A stretch of 8,606 nt of DNA from Alphaproteobacteria bacterium (GTDB lineage Bacteria > Pseudomonadota > Alphaproteobacteria > Micavibrionales > Micavibrionaceae): assembly GCA_016763095.1 (NCBI GenBank), contig JAESUK010000174.1:1-8606 (forward strand). The letters run 5' to 3'. Positions within the stretch are counted from its first letter, which is position 1, and every line of letters starts with the position of its first letter. Below are positions 1 through 6,748 of this stretch, piece after piece. The translations under genes were made by a program, and so were the position numbers. The notes below the pieces were generated by a model. That model was not told the DNA's origin and ran no database searches. It saw nothing but the letters and a program-made list of their open reading frames with translations.

Positions 1-733
1 CTATCAATGCACCGTGGAAGGACATGTTCTTCATAACATTCACTGTTGCGCCAATCGCCCAAGGTTCAGGTGTGTTAAAGTTACTGACTAAGTTTTTCTC
101 TATGACATAGCGATCTCCGCCCCAATCCGCGTTGATTTGCAGCGGTTTCCACGGTGTTTGATATGAAACACCACCAAAAAATCCAACATCAGGTCCTGTA
201 AACCAATGGTCTGGTCCACTGTCATTATTACTGTTCACGGCGCGTGTTTTTCCAAAATGAGAGGATATGGATTTAAGCGGGTTTTGTATGTGCGCTGCAC
301 TGCCGAGTTTCCCCCAAGCCACACCACCCGAAAAATCAAAAGATTTATAACGTTTAGACATCACAAAATACTCGCTTGCCAATAAGTTTTGTCCAATAGC
401 ACTGTTCATGCCGAGGGTAATCTCGGGGTGTGTGGCGCTCTCTTTTATAAGGCGTAGCTTGAAATCCAGACCAGGGTGAAGGCTTATAGCTTGATCAGAA
501 AGGCTTGAGATATGGGCGCTTTGCCTAAGCTGAGCATATAGCCTGTCTGTAAGCTGCGTTCCCACGCTTATATGGGCAAAAGGGTCTAATGTTTCAAGTT
601 TAAACCCTATATAGCCTTGGGGATACATTCGTGCCGTTGGAATGGTGCTCAATTGTTCTTGCGCAAAGGATAAATTTCCCATGACCACACATGAGAGTGC
701 AAATATTGTTATCCCCTTTGAAACGCTTAGCAT
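1..733 (-). CDS. YjbH/GfcD-family exopolysaccharide outer-membrane protein (partial, C-terminus beyond left edge)
   Basis: The frame stays open from an ATG at 733 to the left edge, giving 244 residues of a family that is usually around 700 residues long. Residues 1-24 form a signal peptide ending S-F-A before Gln25, so export is expected; Cys15 has only a poor lipobox (A-L-S-C). The mature part has alternating beta-type segments and family-like motifs: Y-I-G-F near residue 41, G-V-A-W-G-K-L-G in the middle, then F-T-G-P-D-V-G-F-F-G-G-V-x-Y-Q-T-P-W-K-P-L. That last motif is what I recognise as the YjbH (DUF940) hallmark. Family members are encoded with exopolysaccharide clusters such as yjbEFGH and gfc and are thought to act in polysaccharide export or modification at the outer membrane; the mechanism is not settled. 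No clear Shine-Dalgarno sequence precedes the start. The gene is divergent from the CheY-like gene. The family call is good; the partner genes lie outside the window. Confidence 0.82.
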   Translation of the reverse strand, partial: MLSVSKGITIFALSCVVMGNLSFAQEQLSTIPTARMYPQGYIGFKLETLDPFAHISVGTQLTDRLYAQLRQSAHISSLSDQAISLHPGLDFKLRLIKESATHPEITLGMNSAIGQNLLASEYFVMSKRYKSFDFSGGVAWGKLGSAAHIQNPLKSISSHFGKTRAVNSNNDSGPDHWFTGPDVGFFGGVSYQTPWKPLQINADWGGDRYVIEKNLVSNFNTPEPWAIGATVNVMKNMSFHGALI

Positions 734-859
734 GAGTTAATGATTCTGTGTATTTACGTTGAGCGTATAGCTTACGTTCTTTCATAAGAGGAGGAAGGGT
801 AAGCCTAAGTAAATAAAGTATTATACATGCTAAATACACCAATCTGACGCGTTTCAAAG
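716..859. repeat. 11-bp inverted repeat (716-726 and 849-859) flanking the divergent intergenic region
   Basis: CTTTGAAACGC at 716-726 is the reverse complement of GCGTTTCAAAG at 849-859. Because the flanking genes diverge, both mRNAs carry the same sense sequence GCGTTTCAAAG near their translation starts. In the YjbH mRNA it covers codons 3-6; in the receiver mRNA it lies 22 nt before the ATG at 881, just upstream of the Shine-Dalgarno sequence. It could be a shared operator or RNA-level target, or chance. Confidence 0.4.
818..826. promoter_or_regulatory. Symmetric -10-like element between divergent genes
   Basis: The 9-bp odd palindrome GTATTATAC reads TATAAT on the minus strand (825 to 820), towards the YjbH gene, and TATTAT on the plus strand (819-824), towards the receiver gene. 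Transcripts would have leaders of roughly 80 and 50 nt. I see no good -35 hexamer at 16-18 bp on either side, so this is a candidate only. Bidirectional promoters with overlapping -10 elements are known in bacteria. Confidence 0.35.
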
Positions 860-880
860 CGTATGCACAAAGGGTATATA

Positions 881-1282
881 ATGGGCACACAAGATAAAAA
901 TTTTGAAGATATTAAAATCCTGATTGTTGAGGATCAGGAGGATACGCGCGAAATGATGGTATCGATGTTAAAGAATATTGGGGTGCGTAAAGTTTTTTCT
1001 GTGGAAGATGGTGCACACGCTATGCGTTATATCCACCACTCTTTGGGGCATCTCGATATGATCGTGTGTGATTGGAATATTCCAGAGAAGTCGGGGGTAG
1101 ATGTATTGAGAGAGCTTAGAATGCTCCGCTCAGACATTCCTTTCTTGATGGTCACAGGCAGAAAAGATATGGATTCAGTGTTTGAAGCGCAAAAGCTCGG
1201 TGTAAGCGGGTATCTAAGCAAACCGTTCTCTGCAAGGGCCTTCGAACAAAAGCTAAGACTTCTTACGCAACATGCAAACTAA
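881..1282 (+). CDS. Stand-alone CheY-like receiver (response regulator) protein
   Basis: This 133-residue protein is a single receiver domain with no output domain, so it would act by phosphorylation-dependent protein-protein contact or as a phosphorelay intermediate. All conserved positions are present: acidic pair Glu17-Asp18, phospho-acceptor Asp64 in the motif C-D-W-N-I-P, Thr92 in V-T-G, and Lys114 in S-K-P-F. The Trp after the acceptor Asp and Tyr111 three residues before the Lys match CheY itself (its W58 and Y106), which favours a CheY-type receiver over a generic one. I chose the ATG at 881 because AAAGGG at 869-874 is correctly spaced for it; an in-frame ATG at 863 would add six residues but has no Shine-Dalgarno sequence. 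No histidine kinase or chemotaxis gene is visible nearby. The last 4 nt overlap the convergent xerC. The partner kinase and output are unknown. Confidence 0.88.
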   Translation: MGTQDKNFEDIKILIVEDQEDTREMMVSMLKNIGVRKVFSVEDGAHAMRYIHHSLGHLDMIVCDWNIPEKSGVDVLRELRMLRSDIPFLMVTGRKDMDSVFEAQKLGVSGYLSKPFSARAFEQKLRLLTQHAN

Positions 1283-2229
1283 CCTCTTGGGTGTGCGGAT
1301 TTATGAATACGCATAAGCTCGACAGAGTTCACTTCGGTGTATCTTTGGGTTGTGCTAAGAGAGGCATGTCCTAATAACTCCTGAATTTGCCGAAGATTAG
1401 CCCCATTCTCAAGAAGGTGTGTTGCAAAGCTATGTCGAAGGGCATGTGGTGTCGCTGTTTCTGGTAAATCAAGGCGCATACGCATATCTCGCAAGCTTTT
1501 TTGCGCCACTTGTTGTGCCAGACGCTTACCTCGAACGCCAATAAAAATTGGTGTATCTGGTGTGGTTGCATCAATACGCTGATCTATGTATCGTTTTAAT
1601 GTGTCCTCAACAATATCAAGGACGGGGACATCGCGCTCTTTTGAGCCTTTCCCCATAACACGTAAAAAACCATCTTTGGGCATGTCTTTAATGTCGAGGG
1701 ATAGAGCCTCATTAATACGAAGTCCGCATCCATAGAGCAACATAAACAGAGCGTGATCGCGTGATTTTGTCCAATCACTTTGTTCTTCTGAGAGAAGTTC
1801 GAGCAAGCTTTTTATTTGTCCAAAATAGAGAGGCTTTGGATTTGTGCGCGGAAGCTTAGGGCTACGAAGATTGCTGATCGAACCATTATGCACGATCCCG
1901 CGATGATCAAGCCATTTAAGAAGGTTCTTAATGCCTGATAGATTCCTAGCGCGGGTAGTTGCCATCTTTCCATCAATAGTACGGCGTGCAAGCCATGACC
2001 TGAAATCTTTAAGGTCAATCTCAGAAAGTGCATTTAAGCTTATTTCATTTGCAAGATGTTGAGACATAAAGGATACGAACAGTTTTGTATCTGAGATATA
2101 GGCTCTGAATGTATGTTTGGACACACGCTTTTCGAATTCAAGATAATCTTGCCAATCATCCAAATGTTTTTGAAAATCTTCTGCACAACAGCACAGTGTT
2201 TCTGCATCTAAACGGGAATATTCAGCCAT
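1279..2229 (-). CDS. xerC: Tyrosine recombinase XerC
   Basis: A 316-residue site-specific recombinase of normal XerC length. With XerD it resolves chromosome dimers at dif near the terminus. The N-terminal SAM-like core-binding domain covers about residues 20-105 and the catalytic domain about 130-310. All catalytic residues are present: Arg171 in G-C-G-L-R-I-N-E-A-L, Lys194 in G-K-G-S-K-E-R, His262 and Arg265 in P-H-A-L-R-H-S-F-A-T-H, His288 in L-L-G-H-A-S, and nucleophile Tyr297. The C-terminal ending H-P-R-G is typical of XerC and argues against XerD or a phage integrase, as does the DUF484 neighbour. The ATG at 2229 lies inside the end of the DUF484 gene (22-nt overlap), with GGAAAGG about 12 nt upstream, so the two are co-transcribed and probably translationally coupled. 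Its 3' end overlaps the convergent receiver gene by 4 nt, leaving no room for a terminator between them. Confidence 0.95.
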   Translation of the reverse strand: MAEYSRLDAETLCCCAEDFQKHLDDWQDYLEFEKRVSKHTFRAYISDTKLFVSFMSQHLANEISLNALSEIDLKDFRSWLARRTIDGKMATTRARNLSGIKNLLKWLDHRGIVHNGSISNLRSPKLPRTNPKPLYFGQIKSLLELLSEEQSDWTKSRDHALFMLLYGCGLRINEALSLDIKDMPKDGFLRVMGKGSKERDVPVLDIVEDTLKRYIDQRIDATTPDTPIFIGVRGKRLAQQVAQKSLRDMRMRLDLPETATPHALRHSFATHLLENGANLRQIQELLGHASLSTTQRYTEVNSVELMRIHKSAHPRG

Positions 2230-2918
2230 AAACGAAACAGCCTTTCCACGACACGTGCAAGAAATGAAATTTGTTCTGTGCCTTGCCCATCTTGGAATAA
2301 TTCAGAGTCACGGCTTCCAAAGGCAAGAAGTGCAGGCGGTGTATCCATGGAAATATCAACCCGCACAAGTGCCTGAGAGCGGACAAGTGTTGCCCCTCCA
2401 CCGTAAATAGCTTCGACACCTTGAATATCAGATTCAAGAAGAGATGTTTTCTTGCCAAGCCAATGATCAATTGTGCCTTGGGGAATAATACGAACACCAT
2501 TTGCCTGAATATGAGGAATATCATCCTCATTAGATTCGACGAGGAGCACTGTGATATCTACGTCTAAGATAGAAATAAGATCAATCGTAATTGCGTGTAC
2601 AAAGTTCTCGAAAGAGCTCGCTTCCAACAATCTTAAAATGGCGCGGTGAATACGTGCTTGATTATTCATATTATTGCGTACCGTTGAAACAACTTCTTTC
2701 GTTGTCTCGATGGCTTCATTCTTGTCTGACTTTAAGCGTTCAATCATATAGGACTGAAAATCTGGAATTTTCTTATCGTCATGCGCCTTTGGCGGGATTA
2801 AATAATCGCACGCTTCTGGATGCTCATCCAAAAAGTTTGGATTGCTTTGTAAGTAACTTAAAATGTCTTTGGGTGATATTGGCGTGTTGCTCATGTTCTC
2901 TGGGGCTTGTTCGTTCAT
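2208..2918 (-). CDS. DUF484 family protein (GAF-like), upstream of xerC
   Basis: A 236-residue soluble protein with the two-part DUF484 architecture. The N-terminal helical part (about residues 16-80) has the family-like pattern S-Y-L-x-x-N-P-x-F-L-D-E-H-P-E, followed by a long helix. The rest (about residues 90-230) is a GAF-like alpha/beta fold. DUF484 genes sit directly before xerC in many proteobacteria, and that is the case here, with a 22-nt overlap. The molecular function is not established; the GAF-like fold suggests ligand or partner sensing. The start is uncertain: the ATG at 2918 has no obvious Shine-Dalgarno sequence, and the in-frame ATG at 2894 (residue 9) is preceded by AGAGAA at close spacing and still keeps the conserved part. 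A terminator separates this operon from the transaldolase gene upstream on the same strand, so it probably has its own promoter in about 2919-2955; I see no convincing one. Confidence 0.88.
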   Translation of the reverse strand: MNEQAPENMSNTPISPKDILSYLQSNPNFLDEHPEACDYLIPPKAHDDKKIPDFQSYMIERLKSDKNEAIETTKEVVSTVRNNMNNQARIHRAILRLLEASSFENFVHAITIDLISILDVDITVLLVESNEDDIPHIQANGVRIIPQGTIDHWLGKKTSLLESDIQGVEAIYGGGATLVRSQALVRVDISMDTPPALLAFGSRDSELFQDGQGTEQISFLARVVERLFRLWLNIPV

Positions 2919-2950
2919 AGGATAAGGGTATCACATGTATATCATACAAC

Positions 2951-2985
2951 AAGAAAAAGCTCTGGAATGATCCCAGAGCTTTCTA
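2951..2985 (-). terminator. Rho-independent terminator after the transaldolase gene
   Basis: On the minus strand AAAGCTCTGG (2982-2973) and CCAGAGCTTT (2965-2956) form a perfect 10-bp stem with a 7-nt loop, and the T-run continues to 2954. It begins about 25 nt after the transaldolase stop codon and ends before the DUF484 start, so it separates the two transcription units. Read on the plus strand the hairpin has only a short T-run and no gene to serve. Confidence 0.88.
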
Positions 2986-3006
2986 AAAAAGTATAAAAGA
3001 GGTTCT

Positions 3007-3660
3007 TTATAGAATGCTCTGTCCAGTCTTCGCCCAATCTTCAACAAAAGCCGCAAGACCTTTGTCTGTCAGAGGGTGCTTGTACAATTGTTTGATCACA
3101 GATGGTGGACATGTCATAACGTGTGCACCAATTTTTGCACTATCAATAATATGCATCGGATGACGCACAGAAGCGACAAGCACTTGTGTTTCAAAGTCAT
3201 AATTATCGTAGATCGTAACGATATCACTGATCAGATCAAGTCCATCATATGAGATGTCATCCAAACGTCCAACGAACGGAGAAATAAACGTAGCACCTGC
3301 TTTTGCAGCAAGAAGTGCTTGCCCCGCAGAGAAGCAAAGCGTGACATTTGTCATTGTTCCATTACTGCTCAAACCTTTACAAACTTTCAAGCCAGCTTCC
3401 GTCAAAGGAACTTTAACTGCGATGTTGTCTGCAATGCTTGCAAGTTTATCCGCTTCTTTAACCATCGTTTCATAATCAGTTGCCGCAACTTCTGCAGAAA
3501 CAGGTCCTTTACAGATTTTTGAAATCTCAGCAATACGCTCTAAAAAGTTTGCACCACTTTTTGCGATGATGGATGGGTTCGTTGTCACACCGTCCAAAAG
3601 CCCTGAATCTTCGAGGTCTTTAATGGCAACTGTGTCCGCAGTATCAGCAAAAAATTTCAT
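3007..3660 (-). CDS. tal: Small (TalC/FSA-type) transaldolase
   Basis: A 217-residue single-domain TIM-barrel aldolase, the usual length of the TalC/MipB/FSA subfamily. It has the Schiff-base Lys83 in A-V-K-V-P, Asp6 in F-A-D-T-A, the V-T-T-N-P-S motif (25-30), T-N-V-T-L at 104-108 and S-V-R-H-P at 164-168. Members are often annotated fructose-6-phosphate aldolase, but two positions that separate the activities point to transaldolase: Glu57 in S-A-E-V (Gln59 in E. coli FsaA) and Phe129 in S-P-F-V-G-R (Tyr131 in FsaA). The likely role is therefore cytosolic exchange of dihydroxyacetone units between sedoheptulose-7-phosphate and glyceraldehyde-3-phosphate in the non-oxidative pentose phosphate pathway. 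I chose the ATG at 3660, which starts M-K-F-F like homologues and has AGGAT about 8 nt upstream; the frame extends upstream without conserved residues. It is divergent from priA and ends in a strong terminator. Confidence 0.92.
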   Translation of the reverse strand: MKFFADTADTVAIKDLEDSGLLDGVTTNPSIIAKSGANFLERIAEISKICKGPVSAEVAATDYETMVKEADKLASIADNIAVKVPLTEAGLKVCKGLSSNGTMTNVTLCFSAGQALLAAKAGATFISPFVGRLDDISYDGLDLISDIVTIYDNYDFETQVLVASVRHPMHIIDSAKIGAHVMTCPPSVIKQLYKHPLTDKGLAAFVEDWAKTGQSIL

Positions 3661-3696
3661 TAAAAATATCCTTATGTCTTTGGGTTTAAATTCTTG

Positions 3697-3705
3697 TGTG
3701 ATAAT
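3697..3705 (+). promoter_or_regulatory. Candidate extended -10 promoter for priA
   Basis: TGTGATAAT matches an extended -10 (TG, one base, then GATAAT, five of six to consensus). It lies about 40 nt before the chosen priA start, in the 84-bp gap between the divergent transaldolase and priA genes. The -35 region (around 3677-3683) is poor, which an extended -10 can tolerate. Confidence 0.35.
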
Positions 3706-3744
3706 ACCTATCAAATGTCAGATCTTTTTCAAGAAGATATTTCA

Positions 3745-5916
3745 ATGAAAAAACAAAAGCGCCTAAAGGTGCTCGTGCCCTTTCCCGTGGATAAAGCATA
3801 TGATTATGCTGTGCCAGAGCATTTGGATATCGGAAATGGGGACTATGTTTCTGTCCCGCTCAGCAACCGTGGCACGTTCGGGGTTGTGTGGGGCGAGGGC
3901 GATGACACGCTCGACAGCGCAAAAATTAAGTCCATACGGGACGTGTACCAGCTTCCTTACATGCCAAAGGAGCACCGCGAGTTTATAAACTGGGTCGCAC
4001 AATATACCTGTAGTGCGCTTGGCTCTGTTTTGAAGATGGCGCTATCTGTACCGTCTGCCTTTGATCCTGCGAAGCCGATCACGGCTTATACGTTAGAAGG
4101 ACAAGTGCCAGATAATATAACTCCCAAGCAGAAGCAAGTGTTGGACGTTGCCAAAGATGGTATTCCAAGGCGTGCGGCAGAATTGGCACAAGAAGCAGGT
4201 GTGACCTCGGGCGTTATCAAGACCCTTGCCAAAAAGGGCGTGCTGAAGGCGGTAGACGTATATGACGCGCCACCATGCCAAAATCCCGATCCTGCATTTG
4301 GAGAGATTGAGCTTTTTGAGGCACAGAAAAGCGCCAGTGAACGCCTTGTGCAATCTGTGCAAGAAAACAAGTTTCAGCCATTCTTGCTTGACGGTGTGAC
4401 GGGGGCGGGGAAGACCGAAGTTTATTTTGAGGCTGTTGCCGAGGCGATAAAGCAAGACAAGCAGGTTCTAATCCTTCTCCCAGAAATTGCCCTTTCAAAT
4501 GCATTTATGGAACGGTTTAAGGCGCGCTTTGGCTGTATGCCTGCTTTGTGGCACTCATCCATAACGCCTGCAAAGCGTCGAATGACATGGCGCGGTGTTG
4601 CCTTGGGGCATAGTAAAGTTATTATTGGCGCACGTTCTGCCTTGTTCTTGCCGTTTAAAGATTTGGGGCTAATCATTGTCGATGAAGAACATGATTCTTC
4701 ATATAAGCAGGAAGAGGGTGTAATTTATCACGCACGTGACATGTCGATTGTCCGCGCACATCTCGGAAAAATGCCGATTATCTTGGTATCTGCAACACCC
4801 TCATTGGAAACCGTACATAATGTGAATGAAGGGCGATATGAACGCCTTATCCTTCCTTCCCGTTTTGGTGGCGCGGTGCTTCCTGATATTCATGTTATTG
4901 ATTTACGCAAAGACAAACCAGAACGTCAGGCATTTCTTTCTCCTGTGTTAATTGAGGCTGTGCGCACCGCACTAGAAAACAACACACAGGCGTTACTGTT
5001 CCTCAATCGTCGTGGATATGCCCCCTTAACTGTGTGTCGCACTTGTGGGCACCGTTTTGAATGTCCGCGTTGCACATCATGGCTTGTCGAGCACAGGCGA
5101 AGCCAGAAGCTTCACTGTCACCATTGTGGCTATATGTTACCAATTCCTGAAAAATGCACAGAATGCGAAGATACAGATTCTCTCGCACCTTGCGGACCAG
5201 GCGTTGAACGTATTCATGAAGAGATTGAACGTCACTTTCCTGATGCGCGTTTAATTGTTCTTTCAAGCGACACAGCCCAAGATCATGAGGCATTAACCAA
5301 GTCACTGGATGATATCATCAATCACGAATGCGATATTATTATCGGCACGCAAATTCTTGCGAAGGGGCATCATTTCCCGCACCTATCCTGTGTTGGCGTT
5401 GTTGATGCTGACCTTGGATTACATGGTGGAGATCTCCGCGCGGCAGAACGTTCATACCAGCTCCTGCACCAAGTCGCAGGTCGTGCGGGACGTGAAAAAG
5501 GAAATAAAGGAAGTGTGTATCTGCAATCCTATAGCCCTGAGAGTCGCGTCATTGATGCTTTGTCCTCAGGAGACCGTGAAATGTTCTTAGAGGTCGAGTC
5601 TCAAGAACGTGAAATGGCACATATGCCACCGTTCAGTCGACTAGCGGCTGTGATTGTAAAAAGCCTTGATGAAGAAAAAATGCAGGATTTTGCGCGAGAG
5701 CTTGCAAAAACCGCGCCCCACAATGAACGCCTTCAAACCTATGGACCTGCCCCTGCGCCGATTTACAGGATACGCGGGTACTATCGCACGCGCTTCCTTG
5801 TCCACGCAGATAAGGACGTAAATATCCAAAAGGCAACACAAGATTGGGTGCGAGCATTGAAGTGTCCTTCTCATATAAAAATACAAATAGATATCGACCC
5901 TCAAAGCTTTTTATGA
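3745..5916 (+). CDS. priA: Primosomal protein N' (replication restart helicase PriA)
   Basis: A 723-residue superfamily 2 3'-to-5' DNA helicase that recognises stalled or repaired forks and starts reloading of the replicative helicase. Domains in order: N-terminal 3'-end-binding domain (about 1-105, with V-P-F-P-V-D-K-A-Y-D-Y near the start); winged helix (about 115-180); helicase lobe 1 with Walker A G-V-T-G-A-G-K-T (217-224, Lys223) and D-E-E-H (313-316); lobe 2 with a zinc-binding insertion. All eight zinc cysteines are present at 431, 434, 440, 443, 458, 461, 471 and 474. Lobe 2 also has G-T-Q-I-L-A-K-G-H-H-F-P from 534 and the arginine-finger motif G-R-A-G-R at 579-583. The protein appears complete and functional. 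I chose the ATG at 3745 because AAGAAG precedes it by about 8 nt and the core begins right after; an ATG at 3715 or TTG at 3694 would add unconserved residues and lack a Shine-Dalgarno sequence. Confidence 0.96.
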   Translation: MKKQKRLKVLVPFPVDKAYDYAVPEHLDIGNGDYVSVPLSNRGTFGVVWGEGDDTLDSAKIKSIRDVYQLPYMPKEHREFINWVAQYTCSALGSVLKMALSVPSAFDPAKPITAYTLEGQVPDNITPKQKQVLDVAKDGIPRRAAELAQEAGVTSGVIKTLAKKGVLKAVDVYDAPPCQNPDPAFGEIELFEAQKSASERLVQSVQENKFQPFLLDGVTGAGKTEVYFEAVAEAIKQDKQVLILLPEIALSNAFMERFKARFGCMPALWHSSITPAKRRMTWRGVALGHSKVIIGARSALFLPFKDLGLIIVDEEHDSSYKQEEGVIYHARDMSIVRAHLGKMPIILVSATPSLETVHNVNEGRYERLILPSRFGGAVLPDIHVIDLRKDKPERQAFLSPVLIEAVRTALENNTQALLFLNRRGYAPLTVCRTCGHRFECPRCTSWLVEHRRSQKLHCHHCGYMLPIPEKCTECEDTDSLAPCGPGVERIHEEIERHFPDARLIVLSSDTAQDHEALTKSLDDIINHECDIIIGTQILAKGHHFPHLSCVGVVDADLGLHGGDLRAAERSYQLLHQVAGRAGREKGNKGSVYLQSYSPESRVIDALSSGDREMFLEVESQEREMAHMPPFSRLAAVIVKSLDEEKMQDFARELAKTAPHNERLQTYGPAPAPIYRIRGYYRTRFLVHADKDVNIQKATQDWVRALKCPSHIKIQIDIDPQSFL

Positions 5917-5929
5917 TGTGATAGTCACC

Positions 5930-6748
5930 ATGAGCTATATATCGAACAGAAAAGAGTTTCCCAAAGAAATAACATCTTATGATGTGTTAAAAGCCGTCGC
6001 GGTCATTCTTATGATCGTGGATCATATTGGCTATTATTTCTTCCCTGAAAATATGTGGATTCGTGTTGTAGGTCGTATGTGCGTTCCAATGTGGTTCTTC
6101 TTGGTCGGATATGCCAAGTCTCGTGATATGTCGCCTATATTATGGGTCGGTGGGGCATTGCTCGTTGTCATGAATCCTATTGTTGGCATGTCTCTTTTCC
6201 CGCTCAACATTCTCTTTACGATTCTTTTTGTACGGTGGGTGCTCGATTTCTTCGTTTTGAAAATGCTCAAAAGCAGATTTGATGCCTTTATGGGCGCGTT
6301 GGCGCTTGCCGCTTTGTTTATTCCGACCATATTTATGTTTGAATATGGCTCTTCCGCTGTTGCCTTGGCGTTGATTGGTTATATTGCAAGGAACAAAGAT
6401 GAACTAGGTTTTACACCGTTGAGAAGCCTTATTTGGGTAACCGTGGTCACCGTACTATTTGTTTATTCTCAGGAATTCTTAGGCTTCACATTCTCGCACA
6501 TACAAAACTTAATTCTTGTCTTGGGCATAGGCTGTGTAGCGATGCTTTTATATACGAAGTTTGAACCTGCGACCTTAAAAACAAAAAGTGTGATTATCTC
6601 TTTCCTCGGGCGCTATACGCTAGAGATATACGTGGTGCATTTGTTGATATTTAAACTCATAGGTGTCTCGTTTGGGTTGTCTGACATTCAATGGTTTGAT
6701 TTTTACTACCTTCCTGGTGGCGGAGTTTTACAAGGCGTGCATGAATAA
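5930..6748 (+). CDS. TraX-like membrane acyltransferase, copy 1 of a tandem pair
   Basis: A 272-residue, very hydrophobic protein with roughly eight or more membrane segments and no signal peptide. The first helix carries M-I-V-D-H (28-32, Asp31 and His32), then R-V-V-G-R-M-C-V-P-M-W-F-F-L (45-58). A late segment has F-L-G-R-Y-T-L-E-I-Y-V-V-H (225-237). This layout is that of the TraX family (PF05857), related to acyltransferase-3 proteins. F-plasmid TraX N-acetylates pilin, whereas the chromosomal members mostly have no known substrate. No conjugation genes are in view, so a surface glycan, lipid or protein acceptor is only an inference. I chose the ATG at 5930, which aligns with the start of copy 2; a GTG at 5918 is also in frame. 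Neither has a clear Shine-Dalgarno sequence, so coupling to priA, whose stop is 13 nt upstream, is likely. The stop overlaps the next start (TAATG). Confidence 0.78.
   Translation: MSYISNRKEFPKEITSYDVLKAVAVILMIVDHIGYYFFPENMWIRVVGRMCVPMWFFLVGYAKSRDMSPILWVGGALLVVMNPIVGMSLFPLNILFTILFVRWVLDFFVLKMLKSRFDAFMGALALAALFIPTIFMFEYGSSAVALALIGYIARNKDELGFTPLRSLIWVTVVTVLFVYSQEFLGFTFSHIQNLILVLGIGCVAMLLYTKFEPATLKTKSVIISFLGRYTLEIYVVHLLIFKLIGVSFGLSDIQWFDFYYLPGGGVLQGVHE

Noticed and set aside
742..746. GANTC (CcrM-type methylation) site just upstream of the YjbH-like start
   Set aside because: A single 5-bp degenerate site is expected often by chance and has no clear link to the promoter.
754..778. Repeated TTACGTT (754-760, 772-778) and near-palindrome CGTATAGCTTACG in the divergent spacer
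   Set aside because: The 7-bp repeat and the palindrome with mismatches are too short to call an operator without comparison to other genomes.
600..890. Open frame of 96 codons on the minus strand
   Set aside because: It overlaps the YjbH-like gene in another frame, runs through the divergent promoter region, and has no recognisable domain.
1279..2229. The tyrosine recombinase as a phage or integron integrase marking a mobile element
   Set aside because: Its sequence, C-terminus, length and DUF484 partner are those of housekeeping XerC, and no attachment repeats or cargo flank it.
2591..2920. Open frame of 109 codons on the plus strand
   Set aside because: It is antisense to the DUF484 gene, whose protein is conserved; the plus-strand translation has no family-like motifs.
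4086..4676. Several minus-strand open frames of 84-120 codons
   Set aside because: They are antisense to priA in a region encoding its winged helix and Walker A, and look like codon-bias shadows.
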